The notes beneath the pieces were generated by a model. It did no database searches and was not told the DNA's origin. It was given only the letters and a program-made list of their open reading frames with translations. This document shows, one piece after another, positions 10,688 through 21,800 of a stretch of 64,000 bases of DNA. The position numbers were made by a program, and so were the translations under genes. How positions within the stretch are numbered: the first letter of the stretch is position 1; every line of letters begins with the position of its first letter. The stretch is taken from assembly GCA_036873135.1 (NCBI GenBank), contig JAPTYO010000059.1, forward strand, positions 6,007,066 to 6,071,065. Reading direction: 5' to 3'. The DNA is from Clarkia xantiana subsp. parviflora (lineage: Eukaryota > Streptophyta > Magnoliopsida > Myrtales > Onagraceae).

Positions 10688-12145
10688 GTGAACGATATGG
10701 TCAACGAGAATGGAGACATTCTCATAATAAATCCAGTGGGAGGAGTCAATCCGACCACTCAGATCACTGTTGTTGCAGTTGCGAATCAAGTCAAACCTGA
10801 TAATCACATTGTTGAACCGTTGGATGAAAATCCAATAATTCCCCAACTACCTACCGGTAACATTGGGAGTGGCACTACCAACTTAGTTCTTGGTCCTAGT
10901 AACCGTGGATTTAATCTCAGAGATAGAATCCCGAGACCAAGAGGCCGTCCAAGAAAAGTTGTTGGTGAAGGTTCAAGTACTGCTCTTGTTCCCAGTGGGA
11001 GTATTGTTCCGATAACGAGCATTATTCCTAGTGGGAGCGTTGTTCAAGCTCAAGATGGGATTAACGAGCCTAAACGTAGTCAAAGACATCGAACTTCTCC
11101 CAAGAAGTATCCTATCGAAACGGGTGGGTTATTCACACTGACTTCGGTTGATGAACCGGTAACAGTTAAACAAGTTTTGGAAGGACCTCAAGCGAAGGAA
11201 TGGAGGAAAGCAATGGAGGAAGAGACCGCCTCTATGAAAGCCAATTTGGTATGGTCTTTGGTTGATTTACCTACTAACCACAGGGCCATAAGGGCAAAGT
11301 GGGTTCTAAAATTGAAACTCACTGCTGATGGAGATGTCGAGCGGTACAAAGCTCGACTCGTTGCAAAAGGATATACCCAACTTCACGGAGTGGACTTTGA
11401 TGAGACGTATTCACCGACTGTGCGTTACACCACAGTCCGGGCCATTTTGGCCCTGGTCGCATGCCACGATTTAGAGCTGCACCAAATGGATATTAAGACT
11501 GCATTCCTCCACGGAAACCTGAAGGAAGAGATCTATATGGAGAAACTAGAGGGTTTTATTACTCCTGGTAACGAACGTAAAGTTCGTAAACCCCAAAGAT
11601 CGATCTACGGTATTAAACAATCGTCCCAGCAATGGTACCGTAGGTTCCACGAGGAAATCGTTGGAAAAGGATTCGTGAATCTTAACGAGGATCCATGTGT
11701 GTGCACAAAGACCTCTAAGTTTAAATACGTCATCCTGACATAATATGTGGATGACAAACTGCTAGCCGCGAACGATGTGAGTTACTTGAACGAATCAAAA
11801 TCCTGGTTGGCATCTCTATATGAGGGTGGAAAACTAGAATTGAATAGATTCAGTGACGCCGACCACGATGGCGATTTGTATGATCGTAAGTCCACCTAAG
11901 AATGAGTTTTTCTCCTTGCTAATGCCGCCATTTCATGGATGAGCAAGAAGCAAACCTGTGTCGCGCTGTCTACGATGGAATCCGAATTAGTGGCCCTCTC
12001 TAAGAATGCACAAGAAGCGGTTTGGCTTAAAAGACTCTTAACTGCATTGCTTGGTGTCGAGGACGGGAGTAAGCCTGTGAAGGTATACTCTAACAGTCAA
12101 GCAACGATTGCAGCAGTTAAGAATCCTAAGCAACGATTGTCGTAG
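10688..12145 (+). pseudogene. Copia-1 reverse transcriptase and RNase H
   Basis: The RT open frame (10688-11743) starts with a Pro/Ser-rich linker, then RAIRAKWVLKLKL, YKARLVAKGYTQLHGVDF, ETYSPTVRYTTVRAIL, HQMDIKTAFLHGNL and IYGIKQSSQQWYRRF. A stop (11741-11743) directly precedes the catalytic YVDD (11744-11755). About 60 codons later the sequence jumps to RNase H ([29 protein letters not shown], 11939-12145). The normal RT thumb/connection is much longer, so an internal deletion occurred around 11820-11940. Confidence 0.88.
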
Positions 12146-13132
12146 GAGAGAGACAATCCTCCCAAATAAAACATGTCGAATGTGGGCCAACCCTCGTCAC
12201 ACATGCTCGGTCGTCTTAACGGAGACAGGAAACCTCTACCTTGTCAAGACTGGCTAAGAACCATGGTGGTTTCGAAAGATAAACCTGGTTAAGCAAAACG
12301 ATCATTCGGTTTCAGGGTAACACGACACGATCTAAGTTTTGGGTATCGCCGTGACGAACTCTGTTCGCCATCAACCACATTCTGGGCTAGACGACAAGTC
12401 TGCGATAGCATATGAAATTTCCCACTCCTGACAACACGTAAGTTCAGGTTATGCTATCGACGCGCGCTTCATACTGTGCGTGCCATGTACGACCACAGGG
12501 TCAGGCTCGGTTGTTCTAGGCAGAATCCACGAGATTCGGATGGGCATAAACTTCTTCACCTTGAGCGTGTAACTGATCCCGGATGCTATATGAAGAAGCA
12601 TCTAAAGTATCCTTATGGACTCAGAACTCATATCTAAGGTCAAGCTCAATGTTCGCTTCCCAGCGTACGAACACAGTGCTAAACAAAAAGGCTGAGTGAC
12701 CACGTCTTTGGAATCCGATTGAGTTTGACTAAGGATCTGAGCGATGGGGATGGTCATGTACACATGTAATTCTCCGACTCTTGTATTCACTAGGTGGCCA
12801 CCAACCTGATAAATAGTTGAAATGTTGTGAATACTTGTACAGATGCCTTGGAGAAGTGTTCCTATGTGGAAACTAGGCAATTGGAGAATGACAGTTGACC
12901 TAGGATACATCGCGGAACAGTTTTACGACAGGTTAATTAAAGATGGGGAATCAACATTCTGCGGGCGCTACAATACTCCTAACAGATGAGTAGCACGATG
13001 CCCGTCATGTCCGTCGGCCGCATGGAAAACCTTTTATGAACTATTCCGAAGCAGGGCTGGATCGAAGAACAAATGTTGATGTGTTGGTCGATAAATATTA
13101 ACATGCACCCTTCCATTCCGGCGAGTGTGAGC
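12146..13132 (+). other. Copia-1 3' non-coding region
   Basis: Nearly 1 kb between the RNase H stop and the 3' LTR with no recognisable coding. Its base composition is more even than the host sequence. It belongs to the element, since it lies between RNase H and the LTR, but no motif is recognised. Copia-2 has lost the matching part, so conservation cannot be tested in this window. Confidence 0.6.
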
Positions 13133-13717
13133 TGTTAGCATTTGGAGATTGGGCCACCGTAATTAGGAGCCAATTAATATGATTAAGTTACCTAAGACAA
13201 TTGAGTAATGTCACATTAGGGATTTTGGGTTAGGCCTAAAATCTCATTTGACATGAGAGGCCCAAAATTGGGCCTCTCTTACTCTAATGGCCGACCGAAA
13301 TCACTAGGAGGGTAAAGTGGACTTTTTTTTCACTTTGCTCATCTTATAAATAAGGAGTGCTAGGTTTTAATTAAAGGCTAATCACTTTTGTGGTGAGACA
13401 AACAATTCTCTCCTCCTTATAGTGTTTTGGCCGAACCCCTATTGTGCCAAGGAGATGCCAAACTGCTTTCAAGCAATTATCTCGGAGATCCATTCCTGCT
13501 TCAGAATCGACAGAGGATTTGTTGTGGAGACAAATCCGCATAGGGCTTATTTAACAAGAACCCTTACAGGAACCGTCCGACGGATCGAGAACTCCCCTAG
13601 AAGATCTTGGGACTGCGGAAATTTCGAATAGGTATGTGCCCCTTATTCCGCTGCATAATGAGTTTACTAGCATGTTCCTTTGTCAATCTCCGTAGATTAA
13701 TTCACTATAATCCTACA
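13133..13717 (+). repeat. Copia-1 3' LTR
   Basis: Starts TGTTAGCATTTGGAG and ends TAATCCTACA, 585 bp. The TATA box (TATAAATA) is at 13345-13352. It carries a segment around 13287-13325, including 'ccgaccgaaatcactagg', that is missing from the 5' LTR. Confidence 0.92.
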
Positions 13718-13722
13718 CTGAG

Positions 13723-14598
13723 TATCCTTATAATAAAAAGAAAGACGCTTAGAGGCAGAGGAAAATCTCTCAGGAGATCAATGAGCCATTACAAAAATTT
13801 GACAATGAATTTGCTAGGAAAAAAAACTTACGAAGTTTCTCATTAAGCAGGTAAAACCGTTTGTATTATAGAGAGTGGTGAATTTAAAGAATATGTGTGT
13901 GGAATATTTGCAACCGAAGGCTACATTACCTTTACGCTTTACTGCTTCTCGTGATTGCATTAACTTTTTCAAGGAAGAAAAGCTCAAGTTGAGACAATAT
14001 TTGGAAAATTCTGAGCAAAGAGTTTTTCTTACCACAAATACTTGGACTTCCATTTCAAATTTGAATTACATGTCTTTGACGGCACATTATATTAATGATG
14101 AGTGGAAGTTGCATAAGAAGAATTTGAACTTTTGTTTAATTGGAGCAACCATAGAGAAGTGTTTGATTGAGTGGGAAATAAATAAGCTCTTGACATCGAC
14201 GGTTGATAATGCGAGTGCCAATTAATGCGGTGAATTATTTGAGGATAAGGTTTGAAACATTGAACACATCGATTTTGGATGAGAAGTTGACTCATGTTAG
14301 GTGTATTGCTCATATTTTGAATTTAACTGTCAGGTGTATTGCTATACGTAAGTTATTTGACAGCATCTTGAGATTACGATCCGCAATTAAGTTTTTTAGA
14401 CTATCCCCAGTTCAATCATGTTGTGGAACAAGAAAATGTTGGTTTGGAAAGCCACCTCAATCTTGATGTTGAAACACGATGGAATTCAACTTATCTGATG
14501 TTAAACTTGGCACTCAACTATAGAAAAACATTTGAGTTTCTTGAGAGGAATGTTAGATATGTATCTGAGCTAGGAAGGAGGAGAAAGTATTTGGTGTG
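13723..14598 (+). pseudogene. hAT transposase, RICESLEEPER-like central part
   Basis: This continues the gene interrupted at 5340. Plus-strand frames give RFTASRDCINFFKEEKLKLR, VFLTTNTWTSISNLNYMSLT, HYINDEWKLHKKNLNF, LTHVRCIAHILNLTV and LDVETRWNSTYLMLNLAL. These are signature blocks of plant hAT (RICESLEEPER/Ac-like) transposases: the Trp-Thr-Ser block, the H/N-L-x-V block and the TRWNST block. At least two frameshifts and stops separate them, and the C-terminal dimerisation domain is absent, so no transposase is made. Confidence 0.85.
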
Positions 14599-14915
14599 AC
14601 GGTTATACCATGTGATCCATGCCACGTGGGGCGATAAATTAATGGAAGTGTAATATTTGGAAAATCTTCAAATCATTAAAATTTTAATTAATTAAAATTA
14701 TATCCATTAAATACTAAGAAATCTTATTAAGTAGTTTTATGTTTTTTTTTTTCTTTCTAAAACATCATAAGATTGAGTGAACAGTTTTGCTGGGTAAACA
14801 CTAGATACTAAATTGGTCGAAGTTTGGCCGGGTGAACCCTAGACGACTAAAGTTGGTGGCGGGTGAACCTAATTTTAGCCGTTTAGGAATCATCCAAAAG
14901 TATGAAACAAAAAGT
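14599..14915. other. Intergenic, nothing recognised
   Basis: AT-rich sequence after the last hAT block, with a few short repeated words around 14795-14875 ('ggtgaacc' type). It may be hAT 3' non-coding DNA. Confidence 0.35.
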
Positions 14916-15150
14916 ATGAAGTATTTATTTTGTTGCTTTTAGGTGTATGATATTTTTAAGTTGTTAAAAATGAAGGTATGAAAAAAAAATAATTCTTGTT
15001 GATTTTAGGTGTCTGGAATTTTAAGGTTGTTAAACAAGAAAGTATGAAGTTTTTTTTTTTTTTTTTTTTTGCTTTAAGGTGTCTGATATTTGTAAGTTGT
15101 TAACAAAGAAGGTATGAAATATTTTTCTTGTTAGTTTTAGGTGTCTGTCA
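14916..15150. repeat. Short tandem repeat, about 68-bp unit
   Basis: The phrase 'ttttaggtgt-ctg-...-aagttgttaa-...-aaggtatgaa' recurs about four times with variation and with a poly-T expansion at 15046-15070. Non-coding. Confidence 0.65.
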
Positions 15151-15229
15151 TCAAACATAAACATATCATATTAAAGTTTAATTTATCATCCGGCATATAA
15201 ACAATTCATTATGTCAATTCAATATATTT

Positions 15230-15650
15230 ATTTACACTCTTCAAGTTTCAATTTTTATACAGATATACAGAACTAACTGTCCAAAATTCAAACAAAAATT
15301 AACTTCTTCAGCTTCAATTTTTCAATCTTGAATAGGGCCGAAATGTGCACAAACTAACTTCAAACAATAAAAACAAACAATTACATGTCAAGTTTCAGTT
15401 TTGAAACCGATATAGAAAACTAATTCTGTAAAAAAATTCAAACAAACTTTAACTTCTTCAAGTTTCGATTTTTCAACCTTTAATGGGGTCGAAATCTGCA
15501 CAAAACCATCTTCAAACACTAAAAATGAACAATTACTTGTTCAAGTTTCAAATTTCAACCAAAATCTTGCAACAATTCAAACCGACGAAAACTTGTTCAA
15601 GTTGCAATTTTTTAATCTTTAGTCAATCAGAAATCTCAAAAGACGATGTT
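15230..15650. repeat. Tandem repeat, about 75/150-bp unit
   Basis: Phrases of the form 'cttcaagtttcaatttttcaa' recur at roughly 15245, 15310, 15390, 15463, 15545 and 15600. Every second unit adds 'gggtcgaaatctgcacaaa' (about 15335 and 15485), giving a higher-order period near 150 bp. Downstream, to about 16260, the sequence looks like a transposon or gene leader in reverse orientation (minus strand 'aaaccctag', 'ttccggcgacg'), but no protein is recognised. Confidence 0.55.
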
Positions 15651-16750
15651 CAACTACAAACCTAAACAAAGTTCAACACTTCATTCATGCAAAATCTTAA
15701 CCTTAGACCATTTTAACTTCAATTTCCACATATTCAATAAACACACTACCGATTCAAACAAAACTAACCCAAATTTCGGTTTAATTACCTTAGTAAAGAT
15801 AAACATGACGAACCCAACTATGAATTTCGTCTTCCCTTGCTTGCTACACCCCCGTCACCTTGCTGGAATAGTAACCAGATCCGTCCCTAGAAATCGCCGG
15901 AACTCATAGAAAATCGTCGCCGGAAGAAACCCTAGTTTTTCCTTATTCAGGTTTTAGGGGAAATTGAGAGTTTCTGTGAGAAGAGAAGTGTTTGGCTGAT
16001 TTTGATCGAAGTGACTGATGTGGGAATGAATAAGAGGCGCACATATATTTTTTTTGCTACAGGGTATTTTCGTCTTTTCATTTTGACATGTGAGGGGCCA
16101 CACGCACACTGTTATATATGGGCATTTTCGGGATTTCATGTAATATCAAGTCACATGACTAGCACGTGACCAACTTCTGTCAAAGTTAATAACAAATTTT
16201 GATGGAGACACCAAATTTCAACAAAAATGAAACCTGAGACTGTCCATATTAACATTTTAACCAACACTAAATATCAACATGAGTGAAACTGAAACTGTTT
16301 TTAGGTTCTTAATCATGTATGGCAAACATATTTTGATGCTAAAATTGTTTTTTTCAAAGAGTAAATGATTTTTTTATTTTTTCGTAAAGATCATTAGCGG
16401 AGATTGAATCCATAACATTTGGTTAAATGATGAAGCACTAAAACACTACATTATAGAAGGTTATTATCCATCCATCATCTTTTATTATCAGTTTTTTTTT
16501 TTAATGAAACTTTTCACTTCATTATTGACAGGAAATCAGGTTCAAAATCCACAAGCGGCAACACCCGCGTTGGCAAACCGCGGGCCGAGGGGTATATATT
16601 TCCAAATTTATTTAGCAGCCATTAATGGGCCCAAATTAAGCCCACAAAGCCCATTACAATCTACGTGAATCAAAAAAGTACTCCAAAGCTATTTTCCTGT
16701 CAAAACCTTCTGCAGCCAAGGCGAGAAGTGAACTCCTTTCCGGCGAAGCA
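15651..16750. other. Upstream region of the ESP1-like gene
   Basis: It contains a UTR-like minus-strand segment around 15840-15960, AT-rich sequence, and the probable promoter and 5' UTR of the plus-strand gene starting at 16751. The segment 16640-16750 is less AT-rich and leads directly into the ATG. No clear TATA box is assigned. Confidence 0.4.
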
Positions 16751-19229
16751 ATGGCGGGGAAGCAAATTACCGGTGACGGTTTATCGGTCAACTTCGCCGG
16801 AATGTCCAAGAATCAACTCTACGAAATCATGTCCCAAATGAAGGCAATTCTCTCTGAGATTATGCATTATCTCCTTTTCTTGATTTTGCACATTCTTTTT
16901 ATCTTCGGTGTGGACTAGGGTTGTTTCTAATGGTGGCGCTTTCTGTGGCTGCAGAATTTGATTGAGCAAAACCAGGACCAAGCGAAGGAGATCCTGATCC
17001 AAAATCCTCTTTTGACTAAAGCCCTATTTCAGGTTAGGTCTTTTCTTTTGCCTTTGTCTAGGTCTCAGCAAAGACAATTACTTTCAGGTTGATATGGTTT
17101 CTCATACATGACAAACATTTATATCTCCACGTACTATTATGTATTTTTGTGTATCTTACTGTATTACCATCGGTCTTGAGTGGATCCTATGTGCTTTTCC
17201 AGTTGAGTTGGTTGAATGAATGAATGGAAAATCTTGGTGTAAGTACGGTTGTAACTTGACTATAGAACTGGTTGGCTTATTCTTATTTGGTTACAGTTTT
17301 TATCTGCAATTCAAGTGCATAAATAAATTTGTGAACTTCTGGAGAATATTCAGCCTTGGAACCGATAGGGAACTAGAACAATGTCTAAGAATATTAGTTT
17401 GGTGTGTATTTGAAGAGTGTCTGCTCGTCTCTAATTCAAAAATAATATTGCTGCTATCCTGTTTTTCTGGTTTAGCTCAATGATCTTTGGCATTTGTTTC
17501 TCCTTTAGGCGCAAATCATGCTTGGAATGGTGCAGCCACCTCAAATGGTGAAGTTTGGAGCCTCCTCTTTAGTTATATATATATATGTGTCTTCTATTCA
17601 TATATGCTTAGTATTTGTCTGTTTCTGCTTTTGAACAGATTCCAAAAGTTGAACCTCCAACATCTCAACCTCATCAGCCCCCAGTCCAGCCACGTAAGCA
17701 ACCAAGTTCACAACCTCCACCATTTTCCAGCCAAGCAAGTTTTCAAGATCAAACAAGAAAGCAACCACAAAATCAGCACAACTTGTCTTTGCCAATTGCA
17801 TCCACCACTATCCCTGCTGTAAGTATTCAGCCTCCATCTGTGGCCTCTTCACATTCTCTACAGCTACCACACCCGCAGATGCTGCATCAGAATCTTCCAT
17901 CAACAACTTCAATAGCTATTCCTTCAGCTCCTCTTCATTCTTCGACAAAGGTACCTCCACTTCAGCAACCCTCGGCCCAACTTCAACAGCCAATACCATC
18001 CTCTCTACAGCCACCACTGCAACCGCCACTACCTTCACAGCTCAGACCACCATCCTATCATCATCATCAGTACCCTCCACAGATCGGCCCTGGTGGTGGA
18101 TTTCCCCATTCTGCCGGTCCTCCTCAGCATGGATCACAGCCCATGTACCATGTATGTAAGGCATTAGTAGATTCAAATTCAATAACATTTCCTTGGATGA
18201 ATTGTTAAATCTTTTGTTGATAAATTCATCAGTCAGCTCCAAGACCTGCTCCTACCATGGGATCATTTCCCCAGGGACAACCACCTCTTCCGAATCAGCA
18301 GCAGCTGCTGCCTCAGTCCATGTATCAGGTAAATGTTTTTTCCCCTTTCTTCTTTGTTCGTAAAAAACTACAATCTTATATTGGCTATCATATACTTACC
18401 CCCATTCTGGGAATGAATAGCAAAAATGCAGTTGATTATTTTATGCCTTAATACTAGCAGATACAATATGCAATTATGCTTGCCTTTGGCAACCTGATGT
18501 CATCATCTGCTGAATCTATGATTAGGTGACATACTGTTGGTATTAGTTTTGTAGAGGTGTATGGAATTCAGTCACTAGTTAGTTATTTCTTAAATGGTTT
18601 ATGTATTGGGGTTTTTGCAGTGTTCAGTTTATCTTCAAGGAGAAGTCTGACAGTATTATAAAATATTCACCGAACCTGGCATCGATGAGTTAGTATATAA
18701 CAACAATGAATGAATTTTTGACACTAATTCAAAAACAAAACCTGTATATCCACGATTAAACACTGGTTTTATCATCTTGCTCATTGAGTATACTTTTTCT
18801 GACATGAACAATTGATGCCCTTCAGGTAGGGGGAGCTTCTCATTCAGGTAGTGCTGAGCTCAGCCACCACCCTGGAGGTCCCGTTCAAGGGGACAGAGGA
18901 TCATCCTCCTGGGTCCCTGGTCTATCCGAACCGTCTCAACTCCCGGGCCCACCATCGCTAGCTCCTCCTAGTCAAGCAGGACCCACTTCCCAACCACCCT
19001 CGGTAAGTAGCCAATTTACTCGTTCTCTCTCTTTCTCAAGTTTCATTTTACTGTTCCATGTTATTTCTTGCTCATTTTTTTTTTATTTTTTAAATTTCAT
19101 CAGTTGTCGCGAGAGATGGAGAAGGCGTTGCTTCAACAGGTAATGAGCCTGACCCAGGAGCAGATAAATTTGCTCCCTCCTGAACAGAGGAGCCAAGTGC
19201 TTCAGCTGCAGCAAATGCTTCGTCAGTGA
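16751..19229 (+). CDS. ESP1: ESP1-like CstF64-family protein lacking an RRM
   Basis: Predicted exons: 16751-16843, 16955-17032, 17509-17547, 17639-18151, 18233-18328, 18826-19002, 19104-19229; all join in phase 0 to give 373 residues. Residues about 18-70 form the CSTF2 hinge (MSKNQLYEIMSQMK, then KEILIQNPLLTKALF and QIMLGMVQPP). Residues 71-330 are Pro/Gln/Ser-rich and low-complexity. Residues 332-373 form the CSTF C-terminal helix domain (EMEKALLQQVMSLTQEQINL, QVLQLQQMLRQ). There is no RRM, as in Arabidopsis ESP1, a CstF64 relative linked to mRNA 3'-end processing and RNA silencing; true CstF64 has an N-terminal RRM. It would act in the nucleus, binding CstF77/symplekin-type partners through the hinge (known for the family). 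Intron 1 seems to start with GC rather than GT. The ATG is the first in frame and its MAGKQI start is as expected from memory of the family. Confidence 0.9.
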
Positions 19230-21434
19230 ATCGCGGTTCTTCAAGGACTTCACTTTGCTATTTCTTTAAACTGCTGGATGCAGATTAAAAGATCGGATTT
19301 TGCAGTCTACTCTGCACTTGGGAAGTCATCACGAGTTCAGGTGGCTTAGTTACTTCTCGATCTTCTCATGAATTATTATTTAACCCGGTTTGCTAGTTCA
19401 GTCTCTTGGATAGATAATCCTAGTTGTTTTCATTTGATACCTGTGTAATTGGATCGGAACATGATTAATGTAATACAAAGTTGGAACATTAAAAGTTGAT
19501 TATCGGTTATGTTAATGAGAAAGTACTTCCACCCCTTATTTTGGAAACTTGCTTTGGTGACACAACGGAATGGTGCCACATTCTTAAAATAGAAAGTTTA
19601 GAAAGCATTTATAAATATCTTAAATCATTAAACATAATTGAAAAATAAAAATTAACTATTTAACGGGTTGCAGATCAATCATTTACTAATATATAAATGT
19701 TATTTGGATCTTAACATTAAAAAAAATATTACCCTAGCAATAATAATTTTATATTATTATAATTTTTAACGCTAAATGATTTTACTCGATTTTTATGATA
19801 TAATATTATATATAAATATATAAAGTTAAACACAAATAAAGGTTATATTACATACACATTATTCTTCTAATAATATATAAAATATTTTATTGTTAATGAA
19901 TTTAATTTATTATCATAGTATATCATAAATAATTTTAAAAATAAATAGTATATAAAATATTTTATTGCTGCCTCTTTCAGAAACCAACCAAAACTAAAAA
20001 AAAAAAAAAAAAAAACTATAAGAAATTCATGTAACAAATATGTCAAAACAAATTTTCTTAGAGTGAAATAAATATTTTTATACCACATGTACCGAAAAAA
20101 ATATATAAATGTCATTGCAATATAAATATGAAGGACAAAATGATAATTTCCCACAAGATTTTGAGGATCTCCTAGAAGGTTCACAAGGTTTATATAATTA
20201 TTTTGGATTTCATTTCTCTAGTTTGGGTTCTTTTAGGATTCGGCGGGTAACCGATGGATTATTACGAGCAAGATAGTTCTTAAGTAATTTTCAAAGTTGT
20301 AAGATATTTATTTAATATTCATTAGGTAGCCAATGTAAGAGTTTTAGTTAAGTTTATTAGTTAAATGATATTAAACGAAAGCATCTTCAAATTTTTCAGG
20401 TACAATATTATTAAAGTAGCGGCTTCAATTTAGTTAATATATATATATATATATATATATATCTTCTAATACTGCTCCTATTTCAAATTTTGTCCGTCAT
20501 ATGTATGTATTTAAATTGAAAACACTAAATCGTTTGTATTTTATTATTTTATTTAAATAAAAAATCAGACTTTACACTCTTATTTGTTATATCATGCACT
20601 AGTTTAATCAACTTTAAGTGTTTCGTGGTGATTTCAAGTTATGTTTTAATAGGTCAATAAAATAAGACACGAAACTATATTATGTTTAGAGCATTTGCAT
20701 GAGTATTGCATGATAAAAAAAGGGCATAATCGAAAAAAAATGTTATTTTATTAGAAAACTAGTATGAATCGTTTAAGTTAATATCTATAATAAGAAAAAG
20801 GTTTTGAACAAAAACAATAATTTAATATAATTTTTTTTTCAATAACAATAATTTAATATAGTTTAATTAATATTTTATTTGTATAAGTTTTTCCAAAATG
20901 TATTTATCATAATTTTGTATCTTCAATATTATAAATCAATTAATTTATTTATAGGGTAGGTCATGTTATCGTAGCACTACACAATTTTGGTATGACGTGA
21001 ATATATATTTTTTTTTTGTGTGTTGTAGGCTTGTGTTCAAGTCGACCAGTTATACCTGAGTAAATTATTGTGCAATGCGCATATAGTATAAGAATAACTG
21101 AAGGTAGACAATTAAATGAAGGTAGACAAGACAATTATCAAATTAAAGGGAAAAAAAAAACATGAAGGAAATATGGTCAGAAAAAAAAACTTTTGATATT
21201 CTAATTTTTTTTTTCCTAAAAGAAACATTCATTCCAAATCCAAACAATAACAGAGAGATCCAATACAAAGTTCAAGGGGATTATAATCTCGATCCTTATC
21301 AAGCAACAACAAAAGAGCGAGGTGTAAACACCCAATTGGTAATACACGACCTCTTTCTAGTCTGGACCGCAATCTAGTTCGCACATTCATTAGCTTCTGT
21401 TTGAACAAATGGCAACCTAATCGAGTGTAATCGT
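19230..21434. other. 3' flank and AT-rich intergenic DNA
   Basis: The 3' UTR of the ESP1-like gene is followed by very AT-rich DNA with no coding. It includes poly-A/T runs and an (AT)n microsatellite at about 20437-20462. Confidence 0.5.
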
Positions 21435-21800
21435 TCGGCTAGCATTTTAATGTTGTCGAAATCCTCCATTCCACGTCTCGATGGTCACCTAGGATAGTTT
21501 GAATCGCAGCTCGAGAGTCCGACTCAAGAATAACATCATCCCATCCCCGATTAACAGCTAGCTGTAGCTCCACCCCGATATGCAATGCACTAATCTCCAA
21601 CTCAAGACTTCCATGCACATCCCCTAACCTGTTAAAACCTCCGATGACATTTCCTTCCGCCATTCTTGATATGCCAGCCACACCGCCACGTCTGGAATGA
21701 TTGATTGTCCCACGAGGCATCGCAATTTATCTTGATAGTGTTTAGAGGCGGAGGCTTCCATCGTGTTTCCGCATCATCATTATGTCGCTGATGCTGTTGC
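21435..21800 (-). pseudogene. LINE-type RNase H domain remnant
   Basis: Minus-strand translation gives KPPPLNTIKINCDASWDN, then after a frameshift LELEISALHIGVELQLAVNR and DDVILESDSRAAIQTILGD. These are the three acidic blocks (NCDAS, LE-x-x-AL, ESDS) of the plant RVT_3/RNase H domain found at the C-terminus of LINEs and as stand-alone copies. A frame change and a stop make it non-functional, and no RT is nearby. Confidence 0.7.

Larger units (their letters stand above)
5340..13717 (+). mobile_element. Copia-1: complete but inactive Ty1/Copia retrotransposon
   Basis: An 8.4-kb element with both LTRs, a primer-binding site, gag, protease, integrase, RT and RNase H in Copia order. A perfect 5-bp target duplication CTGAG lies at 5335-5339 and 13718-13722. 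It landed in a hAT transposase gene. Coding is broken by stops, frameshifts, a nested hAT MITE in gag (8029-8600) and an apparent deletion between RT and RNase H. The LTRs have diverged visibly and differ by an indel, so this is an old insertion. Copia-2 (33431-42325, minus) is the same family. Confidence 0.93.

Noticed and set aside
13422..13631. Open frames in the Copia-1 LTRs (also 5566-5802)
   Set aside because: Both LTRs carry the same frame because they are copies of one repeat; LTRs do not normally encode protein and no domain is seen.
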